Assembly: GCA_016792805.1 (NCBI GenBank)
Contig: JAEUHX010000057.1
Span: 17,438-81,437, forward strand
Direction: 5' to 3'
Origin: Planctomycetota bacterium
GTDB taxonomy: Bacteria > Planctomycetota > UBA1135 > JACQFD01
Length of the DNA stretch: 64,000 nucleotides
Shown here: positions 1 to 8,418 of the stretch, piece by piece
How positions within the stretch are numbered: position 1 is the first letter of the stretch
Layout: the number at the start of each line of letters is the position of its first letter
Position numbers and translations under genes: made by a program
The notes under the pieces: generated by a model
The model's database searches: none
What the model saw: only the letters and a program-made list of their open reading frames with translations
What the model was told of the DNA's origin: nothing

Positions 1-47
1 AGACCCCACTTATTCGTCATTGCGTCATCGCGAGCCACGCAAACGCT

Positions 48-1484
48 TTACGACAAACCGTACTCTTTCAGCTTTCGATAAAGAGTCCGCTCGCCGATTC
101 CGAGTGTCTTGGCCACCTGCTCGCGGTTGCCGTGATACAGAGCGAGATTCTCCTCGATCGCCTGGCGCTCGATCTCGTCCAGCTTGCGATTCGCCAGCGA
201 CAGAGGCTCTGCTGCCGAGATCGGCGCAGGAGGCGCGTCCGCAACCGGCGGCGGGACGTCCGCTACGTCCAGCACTTCGCCGCGTGACGTCACCACCATC
301 GCCTCCACAATGTTCCGGAGCTCCCGAACGTTGCCCGGCCACTCGTAGCGCATTAGCAGCGCGCGAGCGGCGGGCGACATCCCAACAATTCTCTTATTGT
401 GCCTTCTGCGGAACTCCGCCAGGAAGTGATCCACCAGCAGAGGAATATCCGCTCTCCGCTCGCGCAGCGGCACCAATCGAAGCTGCACTACCGCCAGCCG
501 AAAGAACAGATCCTCGCGGAACTTTCCTTCCGCCACGCGGTCGCGCAGCGGCTGATTCGTCGCCGCAATCAGCCGGAAGTCCACTTTAATCGTGCGGTTG
601 CTTCCGATGCGCTCGATCTCCCGCTGCTCCAGCGCGCGCAAGAACTTCGTCTGCGTCGTGAGCGGCATATCTCCCACCTCATCGAGGAAAAGCGTGCCGC
701 CGCTCGCGTACTCGAGCTTTCCTTCGCGCGGGCCCGTCGCGCCCGTGAACGCGCCGCGCTCATGCCCGAAGAGTTCGCTCTCGATCAGGCTCTCCGAGAG
801 CGCCGCACAATTGATCGCAACAAAAGGCCGCTTTCTCCTCGGACTGTTCAGATGAATCGCGCGCGCCACAAGCTCCTTGCCGGTACCGCTCTCGCCGAGC
901 ACTAGCACCGTGGCGTCGGTCGGCGCAATTTGTTGCATCGTCTCAAAGAGCCTCTGCATCGGCGGCGAGCTTCCCACAATTCCTTCAAAGCCATATCGCT
1001 TATCCAGCTCGCGGTGCAGCTCCTCATTCTGCCGCTGGAGTTCGTCGTGCCGCCGCCGCAGCGCCCGCACATTGGCCGCCTTCGTCACTCGAAGGCGCAG
1101 CTCATCCATCTGCACCGGCTTCTGCAAATAATCGACGGCTCCCTCGCGCATCGCTGCGACGGCCGTCTCAATGGAACCATGCCCCGTCAGCAGCACGACG
1201 GCCGCCTCAGGATCCAGCTCCCGCGCCATGCGAACCACGTCGAGCCCCGAGCCGTCGCGCATCACGAGGTCGGTCAGGACCACGTCAAACCGACTCTTCT
1301 CGAGCGCCGCCCGCGCTGGCGTCGCCCCCTCCGCCGTTTCACACTCACAATTCGCCCGCTCGAGCCCCTCGACCAGCGCTTCGGCATGCGCGAGATCGTC
1401 GTCCACGACGAGGACGCGCGTCGTGACGCGCTCCGGGGCGGAGTCGGCGGTTTCGGCACTTGCGGCTTGGGGCGTCGGTTGCAT
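48..1484 (-). CDS. Sigma-54-dependent NtrC-family response regulator
   Basis: A 478-residue transcriptional activator of the NtrC/AtoC/ZraR type. The N-terminal receiver domain (about 22-135) has the acidic pocket D28/D29, phospho-acceptor D72, T100 and K122. A short coiled linker leads to an AAA+ sigma-54 interaction domain (about 168-390) with Walker A GESGTGKE (K203) and the sigma-54 contact motif GAFTGA (244-249). The last 45 residues form a Fis-type helix-turn-helix (GNREQVAKTLGIGERTLYRKL). It starts 17 nt after the stop of the kinase gene on the same strand, so the two form a two-component operon. Family knowledge says it would open sigma-54 promoters when phosphorylated. Target genes cannot be read from the window; I saw no convincing -24/-12 box nearby. 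Confidence 0.95.
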   Translation of the reverse strand: MQPTPQAASAETADSAPERVTTRVLVVDDDLAHAEALVEGLERANCECETAEGATPARAALEKSRFDVVLTDLVMRDGSGLDVVRMARELDPEAAVVLLTGHGSIETAVAAMREGAVDYLQKPVQMDELRLRVTKAANVRALRRRHDELQRQNEELHRELDKRYGFEGIVGSSPPMQRLFETMQQIAPTDATVLVLGESGTGKELVARAIHLNSPRRKRPFVAINCAALSESLIESELFGHERGAFTGATGPREGKLEYASGGTLFLDEVGDMPLTTQTKFLRALEQREIERIGSNRTIKVDFRLIAATNQPLRDRVAEGKFREDLFFRLAVVQLRLVPLRERRADIPLLVDHFLAEFRRRHNKRIVGMSPAARALLMRYEWPGNVRELRNIVEAMVVTSRGEVLDVADVPPPVADAPPAPISAAEPLSLANRKLDEIERQAIEENLALYHGNREQVAKTLGIGERTLYRKLKEYGLS

Positions 1485-1501
1485 TCGATCGATGCGACAG
1501 C

Positions 1502-2314
1502 TCAGCTCTCGCTGCCGCCGGGAGGAATGGGAATGCGGATCGTAAAGCGCGTCCCGCGATCGGGCTCGCTCCAGACATCGATCAGACCGCCGTGCTCCTC
1601 GAGGATGCGTTTGGTGAGCGGAAGCCCATAGCCCGTGCCGCCTTTGCGCGTCGAGAAGAAGAGCTCCCAGCAGCGCTCCCGCACCTCGGGCGACATTCCC
1701 TTCCCGGTATCGGTAATCTCGAGCACGACCACTTGGCCCTCCCGACGAGTGCGCACGATCAGCTCGCCCCCCTGCGCCATGGCCTGGCGTGCATTCGTAA
1801 GCAGATTCAAGACGGCCTGCTTCAGATGATCGCGGTCGAGCGAGAGGTGCGGCAGCGGCCGCTGGAGCTCCGAGTGCACTCGGATCTGTGCGAGCCGCAT
1901 CTCAGCTTCTGTGAATTCCAATAACTCTCCCACGACTTCGTTCAGGTCGAGCAGCTCGAATCGATACTCATCGCCGCGGGCAAAGGAGAGGAAATCCCTC
2001 ACAATGGTCTCGAGGCGGCGCACCTCGCGTTCAAGAAGCTCAATTTTCTTGAGCGTACGCGCCTCCTTCGGCGACTGAGGGTTCTGCCAGTCCTCGCGCA
2101 TCAGCGCGAGATTGAGGCCGATCGTCGAAAGCGGATTCTTGATCTCGTGGGCCAGACCTCCGGCGAGAGCCCCCAGGTAGGCGAGCCTTGTGCCGCGGAA
2201 GCCCGGCGGTGGCGCCGCGGGCCGCGGGCTCCCAGGCTCCAGCAAGCGCGGCTTGCTCACGGGCGAAGTGACCGCGCTGGAATCGGCAGGATCCGGCGAG
2301 AGCTCTTGGGGCAT
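1502..2314 (-). CDS. Soluble two-component sensor histidine kinase
   Basis: A 270-residue kinase with no membrane segment or recognisable sensor domain. After a Pro/Ser-rich N-terminus comes the HisKA dimerisation helix with phospho-acceptor H56 in GLAHEIKNPLS. The HATPase_c domain (about 150-265) has the N box (LLTNARQAM), the G1 box ITDTGKGM and the G2 box GTGYGLPL. The architecture is like a stripped-down NtrB. It lies immediately upstream of the sigma-54 response regulator, which is almost certainly its partner. The stimulus must come from a protein partner or a cytoplasmic signal, since nothing in the protein looks like a ligand-binding module. The gene is divergent from the Sua5 fusion gene, with about 90 nt between the starts. 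Confidence 0.93.
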   Translation of the reverse strand: MPQELSPDPADSSAVTSPVSKPRLLEPGSPRPAAPPPGFRGTRLAYLGALAGGLAHEIKNPLSTIGLNLALMREDWQNPQSPKEARTLKKIELLEREVRRLETIVRDFLSFARGDEYRFELLDLNEVVGELLEFTEAEMRLAQIRVHSELQRPLPHLSLDRDHLKQAVLNLLTNARQAMAQGGELIVRTRREGQVVVLEITDTGKGMSPEVRERCWELFFSTRKGGTGYGLPLTKRILEEHGGLIDVWSEPDRGTRFTIRIPIPPGGSES

Positions 2315-2405
2315 CGCGTTCTTCTCGAGGACGCTGCGCGCTTGCAGGTCGAACTCGACCGCGCGAGGCTATCGCCCTGGTTCCGAGCCCTCTAGATCGC
2401 CGACC

Positions 2406-3509
2406 ATGCCCGAAGAACGGAGCCCCCGCGCAGAACGCCCGGACGAGCGCGCGATCGAATCCGCCCTCGCGGCGCTGAGCTCGGGAGCCCTGGTGGGGCT
2501 GCCGACTGAAACGCTTTACGGGATCGCCGCGCGAGCCGACTCTCGCGAGGCGCTTGCTGAGTTGGCACAGATTCGCGGAGCCGACGGGGCGCGGCGCCCC
2601 TTCGAACTCCACGTTTTCTCCTCGGAGCAGGCCCGACCCTATGGAGCGCTCTGGCTTCGGCCGGCGGAGCGGCTCATGGACCGGTTCTGGCCGGGGCCGC
2701 TGACGCTCGAGGTTCCCGCGTCCAGCGCCGTTCCCCCGGCGCTCCTCGCCGAAGTGCCGGCAGAAGAGCGGGCCTGGATCGGCCTCCGAGTACCGGCCAC
2801 GCCAACCGCTCGGGAACTGCTTCGCCGCGCCCCCTTTCCGATCGCGGCGACGTCCGCGACTGCGGCGTACCTGGCGCAAGTCGACGCCACAGTCCGCGGA
2901 AGGCTCGCCGCCGCGCTCGACGATGCGACTCCGTCCCTCGCCCAGCCCTCCACCGTTCTGCGGATCGGCCCGGGGCGCTTCGAGATTCGGCGCGAAGGCA
3001 TTCTCTCGCTCGAGGATTTGAGGCGCGTCGCCGGTCGGCGCGTCCTCATTGTCTGCACCGGCAACACATGCCGCTCTCCCATGGCCGAAGTCGTCCTGCG
3101 GGCGCGCCTCGCCGAGACGCTCAGCGGAAAACACGCCGCGACCGACGCACAGGCCCGCGCCATGATCTCACAATTCGGATATGTGGTGGAGTCGGCCGGA
3201 GTGTCCGCGTCGGTCGGATCGGGGGCTTCCCCGGCGGCCGATGCCGCCGTGCGCGACCTCGGATTGTCGCTTCGAGATCACCAATCGCGTCAGCTCACGA
3301 CGGCCATGCTCTCACAATTCGACCAGATCTATGGGCTCTCCGACCGCCACGTCGCCGCTATCCAGGACTGGGCGGAGGGCGAGATCTCGGTGGACCGGCT
3401 CGATCCAAGGCGCGACATCGACGATCCCTTCGGCGGCCCTCTCCTTGTCTATCGGAGGGCGCTCGCACAGATTGTGGAGGCCGTCGAGGCGCGGCTCGCC
3501 AATCTGTAA
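2406..3509 (+). CDS. Sua5/YrdC domain fused to YwlE-like low-molecular-weight phosphatase
   Basis: A 367-residue two-domain protein. Residues about 14-205 are a Sua5/YciO/YrdC domain (LVGLPTETLYGIAARAD, then FWPGPLT), the family that makes threonylcarbamoyl-AMP for the t6A modification of ANN-decoding tRNAs. Residues about 213-365 are a low-molecular-weight phosphatase: the P-loop VCTGNTCRSPMAE has catalytic C217 and R223, and the general-acid motif is DPFGG near the C-terminus. T221 sits where Bacillus YwlE has the threonine tied to protein-arginine phosphatase specificity. In Bacillus the separate genes ywlC (Sua5) and ywlE are near neighbours, so this is a plausible neighbour fusion. I chose ATG 2406 because upstream codons overlap the divergent kinase and add only Arg/Gly-rich sequence. 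It ends 5 nt from the convergent next gene. Confidence 0.88.
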   Translation: MPEERSPRAERPDERAIESALAALSSGALVGLPTETLYGIAARADSREALAELAQIRGADGARRPFELHVFSSEQARPYGALWLRPAERLMDRFWPGPLTLEVPASSAVPPALLAEVPAEERAWIGLRVPATPTARELLRRAPFPIAATSATAAYLAQVDATVRGRLAAALDDATPSLAQPSTVLRIGPGRFEIRREGILSLEDLRRVAGRRVLIVCTGNTCRSPMAEVVLRARLAETLSGKHAATDAQARAMISQFGYVVESAGVSASVGSGASPAADAAVRDLGLSLRDHQSRQLTTAMLSQFDQIYGLSDRHVAAIQDWAEGEISVDRLDPRRDIDDPFGGPLLVYRRALAQIVEAVEARLANL

Positions 3510-3514
3510 GTTCG

Positions 3515-6481
3515 CTATCTTCTCGCTGCGGCGTCGATCGACGCAACCGCCCGCGCGAGCGTCGGATCCTCGAGCGCGCGGGCCACGGCCGCGACCGAAG
3601 CGGCCTCGTCGGCTCCCGCACTGATCGATGCCTTGGCCGAGTAGCGCTCCACTTCGAGGGCGAGCCGATCGCGATCCTGAGCAATCGCCACCATCGCAGC
3701 GACGCGGCGCTCGGCCTGGGGAGCACGCAGCGACTCGGCCACGTCGAGGAGCCCGCGCGGAATGGGAGCACGCTTCGAAAGCAACTTCTCGCCGAGCTCC
3801 ACCGCTTTTGTTACGGACGCCTCTGTCCCAGCGAGGCGGAGCTGAGGCCACACATCCATGAGAATCGAAGGCGACTCCGGGAGCAGCGCGAGCGCGACCG
3901 CGGCCGCCACCGAGGCGTCGGCCTCCCGAGCGCTCGCCCCAGCGGCGGCGGCCACGGCGAGCCAGATCAGCGGGTCGCGTCCACGCCGGGCGCAGCGCTC
4001 GAGCCTCTGGAAGGCGGTGACCATGTCACCGAGCGCGAGCGCCGAGAGCCCTTCCCCCGTTTCCACAAATGTGGTGAGCCGCTGCGCATCGAGTGCTGCA
4101 AAGGGATGCGCAGTCGCGAGCGCCATGGCGGCAAGCGCGGGACGCAGCGCGTCGGCCGTCGGCGCAGCACCCTCCGCGGCGGTTCGCCGGGCGCGCAGAT
4201 ACGCGAGCCCAGCGCCGCGCCTCGCCTCGCGCTCGCCCGGCTCGAGGGCCTCCATGCCCGGGAGCGGCTCACCGGCGTGCCCTTCCCGCGCCGCGAGGAA
4301 CGCCGCCAGGTTCTCCAATTCGAAGCGTCGCACCTCGGTGCCCGGTGTGAAACGCAGCCGCTCAATGCGCGGATAATCATCCTTCAAAATTCGCTTCGTG
4401 GTGAAGGCGCCGACTCCTCCGTCGCCGAGGACGCATTGGGCCACGAGGTCGCCCGCCTCGGAAAGTCCACTTCTCCGCAAATCCGCAGCGAGCGCCGGCT
4501 GCGCGAGGGCCGCCGAGAGGCGCGACGGCTGCAGCTGCAGCGGCCGATCCGAACCGAGCAGCACGGCGCTCACGCCGACGAGGAACAGCGCCCGATGGGG
4601 AAATGCCTCGGCGAAGGTCGCAACGAGCGCGCGGAAGGCTTGCGGCTCCGTCGCGTGAATCGGAATCCAATGCGAGAGCACGCCGCCCGCGGCAAGGCGC
4701 GCCTTGGCCAAAGCATAATATTCCCGCGTGTAGAACGGGTAGGCCGACGGCATGTCGGGCAACAGCGGCTCCAGAATAATGGCATCATACAAATCGCCGG
4801 AGCGCGCCAGATGCCGACGGCCGTCGTCGATGTGCGGCACGATGCGGCTCCGAAGCGGCCGCGCTGCCGGACGCGTCGACGAGTCGGGCCCCGCCTCGTA
4901 AAGCGCATCGCTTGCGGGCGAGAACCAGGGGGTGAGCTCGAGGACGTCGCCGGAAATCTCCACAAGATCGACGCGCTCCACGCCGGGGTGCGAGGCCGCC
5001 GCAGCGGCCGTCGAGCCGGTGCCAATGTTCAGCACCGCGACGCGCGCCGGAGCCCGCTCGCCGAGGAGAAGCGCCAAGTGGGCGAGGGACCGGGTGTATC
5101 GATAATCATCGCCGGTCGCTGCGGCGCGAAAGGCATTGGTGAAGAGCGTCCGCTCATGACGGCGCCGGTCTTGAACGACTGAGACGACGCCGACTGGACC
5201 TTCGCGCGTATCGAGCACCTCAAGCCATGGCTTGGCACGGAACGTCGGCACCCGCTCGGGCAGCGGTCCCATGCCGAGGAGCACTCCACAGGCGAGCGGC
5301 GCCGCGAGCGGCACGGCGCGCACGCCGAGCAGTGCCAGCGCCGCGGGGAGCACGGCGAATCCGAGGGCGCCGAGCATCGTCGCCGTGCCGACGCCCTGGG
5401 AGAGACAGAGCGCCAAGACGCCAATGGGAGCGAGCGCGCCGACGGCGTAGGCAATATTGAGCCGCGAGGCACGGTCGCGGTCGGCTCCGATGCTCAGCGC
5501 GAATGCCACTGGGAAGAGCGCACCCAGTGGAATCGCCGGGATCGCCACGACGACCAATCCCCACAAAAGTCGGGCACGGTAAAATTGATACTCAGTGATC
5601 GGCGCGGCGATGCTCTTCGCTTGCGCAAGCGCCTCAAGCCCGCCGAGCGCGAACAGTCCTCCCAGCACGGGAGCCGCAACGGCGAGCGCGGCGACGGTGG
5701 CGGCGCGGATGCGGCTTAGCAGAAGCCCCGCCAAGAGCGCTCCAACGGTCAGCCCCACGAGCGCCGACGAGAGCACCGTTGCGAACGCATCGGATCGCTC
5801 ATCGAGGAAGAACGGCGCGACGCGCGCTGCGAGCGATTCGAGGCCGGCGGTTCCCATCCCAGCGCCGGCCGCCATGAGCCAGGCGGCGGCGGGCCGGGCC
5901 GGCTCACCCGTGATCCTTACAGAATGCACTTCATCGGGAGCCGCCGGACGCAGCAGCATGCCGAGACCCGCGGCCAGGAGATTCGCCGCCAGCACCGCGA
6001 GCGCCGTTCCCACAGTTCCGATGGAAACGGGGCCGAATACACCGCCTCCCCAAGCGCCGGCCACTCCTCCGGCCGCCGCCGCCGCCGAGAGCAGCGCGGC
6101 ACGCGAGCCGCTGCCACGCGCCCATCCATACAGAAGCGGAATAGAGGCTCCGCCCGGGAGCGCATAGGCGAACGCTGTTGCGACGGCGAGCACCGGCGCG
6201 GCGAAGGTGGATGCCGCTCCCGGGCTGCCGGCGAGAAATTGCACAAGAAAGACGCCCGCCGCCGTCGCCGCACCCGCCGCCAGCCGCAGAATCGAGAGAG
6301 CGCGCGGCGACCGGAATCGCAGGGCCGCCGCGGCGCCAAGTCCGTAGGCCGAAAGCACGCAGGCGACGAGTAGCGTCGTAGCGCCGGCCGACGAGCCCAG
6401 CCCGAGGCGGCCGGCCCGCAGCACGAGCATCTCCGCCGCCACGTCGGCGGCGCCGATCAGGAACGCGAGAAGGAGAGGCAA
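3515..6481 (-). CDS. Multi-pass membrane protein fused to a spermidine-synthase-like domain
   Basis: A 988-residue protein. The first 430 or so residues are a series of hydrophobic helices resembling the annotated fused MFS/spermidine synthase families. Residues about 470-640 form a Rossmann methyltransferase/aminopropyltransferase-like fold (NIGTGSTAAAAASHPGVERV, then VDLVEISGDVLEL, DDGRRHLARS and YDAIILEPLLPD). The last 340 residues are Ala/Arg-rich, probably helical and repeat-like. The spermidine synthase signature that carries the catalytic aspartate (DSSDP) is EPLLPD here, so polyamine synthesis is unlikely. I infer a membrane protein of unknown substrate that may bind a nucleotide or SAM-like ligand. 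It is 33 nt downstream of the PtsN-like gene on the same strand. Confidence 0.85.
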   Translation of the reverse strand: MPLLLAFLIGAADVAAEMLVLRAGRLGLGSSAGATTLLVACVLSAYGLGAAAALRFRSPRALSILRLAAGAATAAGVFLVQFLAGSPGAASTFAAPVLAVATAFAYALPGGASIPLLYGWARGSGSRAALLSAAAAAGGVAGAWGGGVFGPVSIGTVGTALAVLAANLLAAGLGMLLRPAAPDEVHSVRITGEPARPAAAWLMAAGAGMGTAGLESLAARVAPFFLDERSDAFATVLSSALVGLTVGALLAGLLLSRIRAATVAALAVAAPVLGGLFALGGLEALAQAKSIAAPITEYQFYRARLLWGLVVVAIPAIPLGALFPVAFALSIGADRDRASRLNIAYAVGALAPIGVLALCLSQGVGTATMLGALGFAVLPAALALLGVRAVPLAAPLACGVLLGMGPLPERVPTFRAKPWLEVLDTREGPVGVVSVVQDRRRHERTLFTNAFRAAATGDDYRYTRSLAHLALLLGERAPARVAVLNIGTGSTAAAAASHPGVERVDLVEISGDVLELTPWFSPASDALYEAGPDSSTRPAARPLRSRIVPHIDDGRRHLARSGDLYDAIILEPLLPDMPSAYPFYTREYYALAKARLAAGGVLSHWIPIHATEPQAFRALVATFAEAFPHRALFLVGVSAVLLGSDRPLQLQPSRLSAALAQPALAADLRRSGLSEAGDLVAQCVLGDGGVGAFTTKRILKDDYPRIERLRFTPGTEVRRFELENLAAFLAAREGHAGEPLPGMEALEPGEREARRGAGLAYLRARRTAAEGAAPTADALRPALAAMALATAHPFAALDAQRLTTFVETGEGLSALALGDMVTAFQRLERCARRGRDPLIWLAVAAAAGASAREADASVAAAVALALLPESPSILMDVWPQLRLAGTEASVTKAVELGEKLLSKRAPIPRGLLDVAESLRAPQAERRVAAMVAIAQDRDRLALEVERYSAKASISAGADEAASVAAVARALEDPTLARAVASIDAAARR

Positions 6482-6514
6482 TCCCGTCGAAAGAGCGAGT
6501 GGGGCGCCGGCGGT

Positions 6515-7012
6515 TCAGGAGCCCGACGAGGAGCCCTCGGCCGAAGTGATGGCTTCATACAGATCGGCGTCGGAGGTGGAACCCAATAATTTCGTGCGCA
6601 CTTCTTCGCGCGACAGCAGGCGCGCCGCGTCGGCAAGGACCGGCAGATAGGAGAGACGCCTCTCCTTGGGAATGAGTAACAATACAAGAATCCGCGCAGG
6701 CGCGCCGTCGATCGACTGGAACGGCACCCCCTGCTTGAACACCGCGAGACCCGTGACGAGCTGATCCAGCCCCTCAACCGCTGTGTGCGGAAGCGCGATC
6801 CCGCGCTCCATACCGGTCGACATCGAGCGCTCGCGATCGAGCAGACCGGCATGGACAGCGTCTCGCTTCGCGGCGGGCACGCGTCCATTGGCGACGAGCC
6901 GATCGAGCACGTCGGCGATCGCGGTCCACTTATCGCGGGAGGACTCCAGCAGCCAGCACGATCCCCTTCCGAGGATTTGTGAGAATCGAGGCGGCTGCGC
7001 TCCGACGCTCAC
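6515..7012 (-). CDS. PTS EIIA-2 / PtsN-like protein
   Basis: A 165-residue protein with the EIIA fructose/nitrogen-type domain. The phospho-accepting histidine is H76 in GIALPHTAVEGL, preceded by the typical RERSMSTGMERG stretch, and the core strand ILVLLLIPKERR follows. Family members accept phosphate from HPr or NPr and mostly regulate rather than transport. No EIIB or EIIC is adjacent, so a regulatory role is more likely than sugar uptake. The start codon overlaps the stop of the degenerate aminotransferase gene by 4 nt (ATGA), implying translational coupling. The 19 residues before the domain and the Ser-rich tail are not diagnostic. Whether it is a true PtsN orthologue is uncertain. Confidence 0.82.
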   Translation of the reverse strand: MSVGAQPPRFSQILGRGSCWLLESSRDKWTAIADVLDRLVANGRVPAAKRDAVHAGLLDRERSMSTGMERGIALPHTAVEGLDQLVTGLAVFKQGVPFQSIDGAPARILVLLLIPKERRLSYLPVLADAARLLSREEVRTKLLGSTSDADLYEAITSAEGSSSGS

Positions 7013-8142
7013 AGCGCGTCTCCGATCCTCTCAAGCGCGTCGCCCGCCGCGGCGAGCACGGCGTCGAGATCGGCAGGTCGTAGATCGTCGGCGAGGAACA
7101 TGGGATCCATCGGATGAGGAGAGACGCGAATGCCGCGCGCGGCCAGAGCCTCGCTCCAAGCGCGCGTCCGCGCCCAATCGTAGCGCGCCGGATGGGAGGG
7201 ATCCGAGAGCCCAGATCCGGGAAAGTAGAGAAAGATCACCGATCCGAGGCGCGCCACGGAGGCGCGGCTCTCGAGATCGGCGAGGATCGATTCGAGCCCC
7301 CGCGCGAGGCGCGCGCCGAGAGCTTCGAGATGTGCAGCCGGCGCGGGATCGGTGGTCGCGTCGAGCGATTCAAGCGCCGCGACGAGGGCGGCATCGGAGG
7401 GGACGCCCGCGTCGCAGCAAGCGAGCGCAAGGTTCCACGACGATTGGGCTGCGCGCGAGAACGCGGCGGCGCCGAATGGGAGGCCGGCGGTGAGCGACTC
7501 GCCGAAAACCAACACATCGGGCATCGCACCGAGTCGCGGCCCGCTGCCGCGTGCACCGAACCGAAGGGCGCTCGATCCTTCATCGAAGATCAGCAGGGTG
7601 CCCGATTGGGAGGTCGCTTCTCGAAGGCGCGGAACGAAGTCGGGAGCCGGAATCGCGAGCCCCATCCGCATCGGGACCGGCTCGAGGAGCAGGGCGCCGA
7701 TGGGCGTCTGCGGCGCGCCGAGCAGCGCCTCGACGGTGGCCGCATCCTGGAACCGAAGAAATCGCTGCCCGGCGGCATCGGCCGCGGCGTCGAGCCCGAA
7801 GCGAACCACTCCCGCGCGGCCTCGCGCCGGGGGCTGTGGCGCCGGCTCGTCGAGAAAGCCGTGGCGGCAGCCGCGGAATCGAAGAATCTGCGGGCGCCCG
7901 GTCGCGGCGCGGGCGGACTCGAGCACGCCCTCGATGGCGCGCCCGCGCGTGGGAAAGAGCTTCCATGGGCCGAAGTCGGGAAACCGCTCCGAGAGGGCCG
8001 ACTCGAGCTCTCCCGGTTCAACCGCGCGCACCACAGCGCCATCCCGTCTCCGGAGCGTGCCCCGAGGCGAGAGGAATCGCCACGGTCGGGTCAGGTCGAT
8101 CCGCGGAGCGCGTTCCGTGGAGTCGGCAGCGTCGGCACTCAT
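7009..8142 (-). CDS. Class III aminotransferase homologue lacking the PLP lysine
   Basis: A 377-residue protein related to glutamate-1-semialdehyde 2,1-aminomutase and other class III PLP enzymes. It keeps ARAATGRPQILRFRGCRHG (the family ARxxTGRxKIIKFxGxYHG region), LLIFDEGSSALRFG (FDEV...R region) and PDVLVFGESLTAGLPFG. In the last motif the family lysine that forms the internal aldimine (usually LGK in LGKIIGGGxPVG) is glutamate, E215. The N-terminal portion that normally precedes the cofactor site is also shortened and divergent. No frameshift or internal stop is visible, so the reading frame appears maintained. I infer a catalytically dead or repurposed paralogue. It is translationally coupled to the PtsN-like gene. 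ATG 8142 was chosen because upstream codons form only low-complexity Arg-rich sequence. Confidence 0.8.
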   Translation of the reverse strand: MSADAADSTERAPRIDLTRPWRFLSPRGTLRRRDGAVVRAVEPGELESALSERFPDFGPWKLFPTRGRAIEGVLESARAATGRPQILRFRGCRHGFLDEPAPQPPARGRAGVVRFGLDAAADAAGQRFLRFQDAATVEALLGAPQTPIGALLLEPVPMRMGLAIPAPDFVPRLREATSQSGTLLIFDEGSSALRFGARGSGPRLGAMPDVLVFGESLTAGLPFGAAAFSRAAQSSWNLALACCDAGVPSDAALVAALESLDATTDPAPAAHLEALGARLARGLESILADLESRASVARLGSVIFLYFPGSGLSDPSHPARYDWARTRAWSEALAARGIRVSPHPMDPMFLADDLRPADLDAVLAAAGDALERIGDAL

Positions 8143-8418
8143 GGGGGCGGGAAGAGTCGCACAGGATCGCGGATCCCATCTTGCGGAATGGAAGCAGCGC
8201 GGGGGCCGTCGCAGCGGCGTTTTGAATCTTCGATCCCCGAGCCTCGCACGGTATCGTCGCCGCCTCTTCGCTCCGGCGAACCGTCGGGAGTTTGCCCGAA
8301 GCTCCGCCTCTCGAAGAAGTTGCGTCGTCCTTCCTGACCTTTTCCACGTGCCCTTGAATGGGCCGCAGTCGCAGTCGCCCCGCACAGGCGCCCACGATCC
8401 CCGTACCGGTACTCACTG
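8143..8418. promoter_or_regulatory. Divergent intergenic region, aminotransferase / gspD
   Basis: 276 nt between two divergent starts, so promoters for both directions are expected here. I could not point to a convincing -35/-10 pair, a sigma-54 box or an operator. There is no clear Shine-Dalgarno before the gspD ATG. Confidence 0.4.

Noticed and set aside
1..47. A partial gene at the left edge
   Set aside because: Only 47 nt precede the response-regulator stop, and no frame there can be assigned.
3068..5182. A 704-codon open frame on the plus strand overlapping the Sua5 fusion and the membrane/spermidine-synthase gene
   Set aside because: It is Arg-rich, contains no motif and is out of frame with two strongly supported genes.
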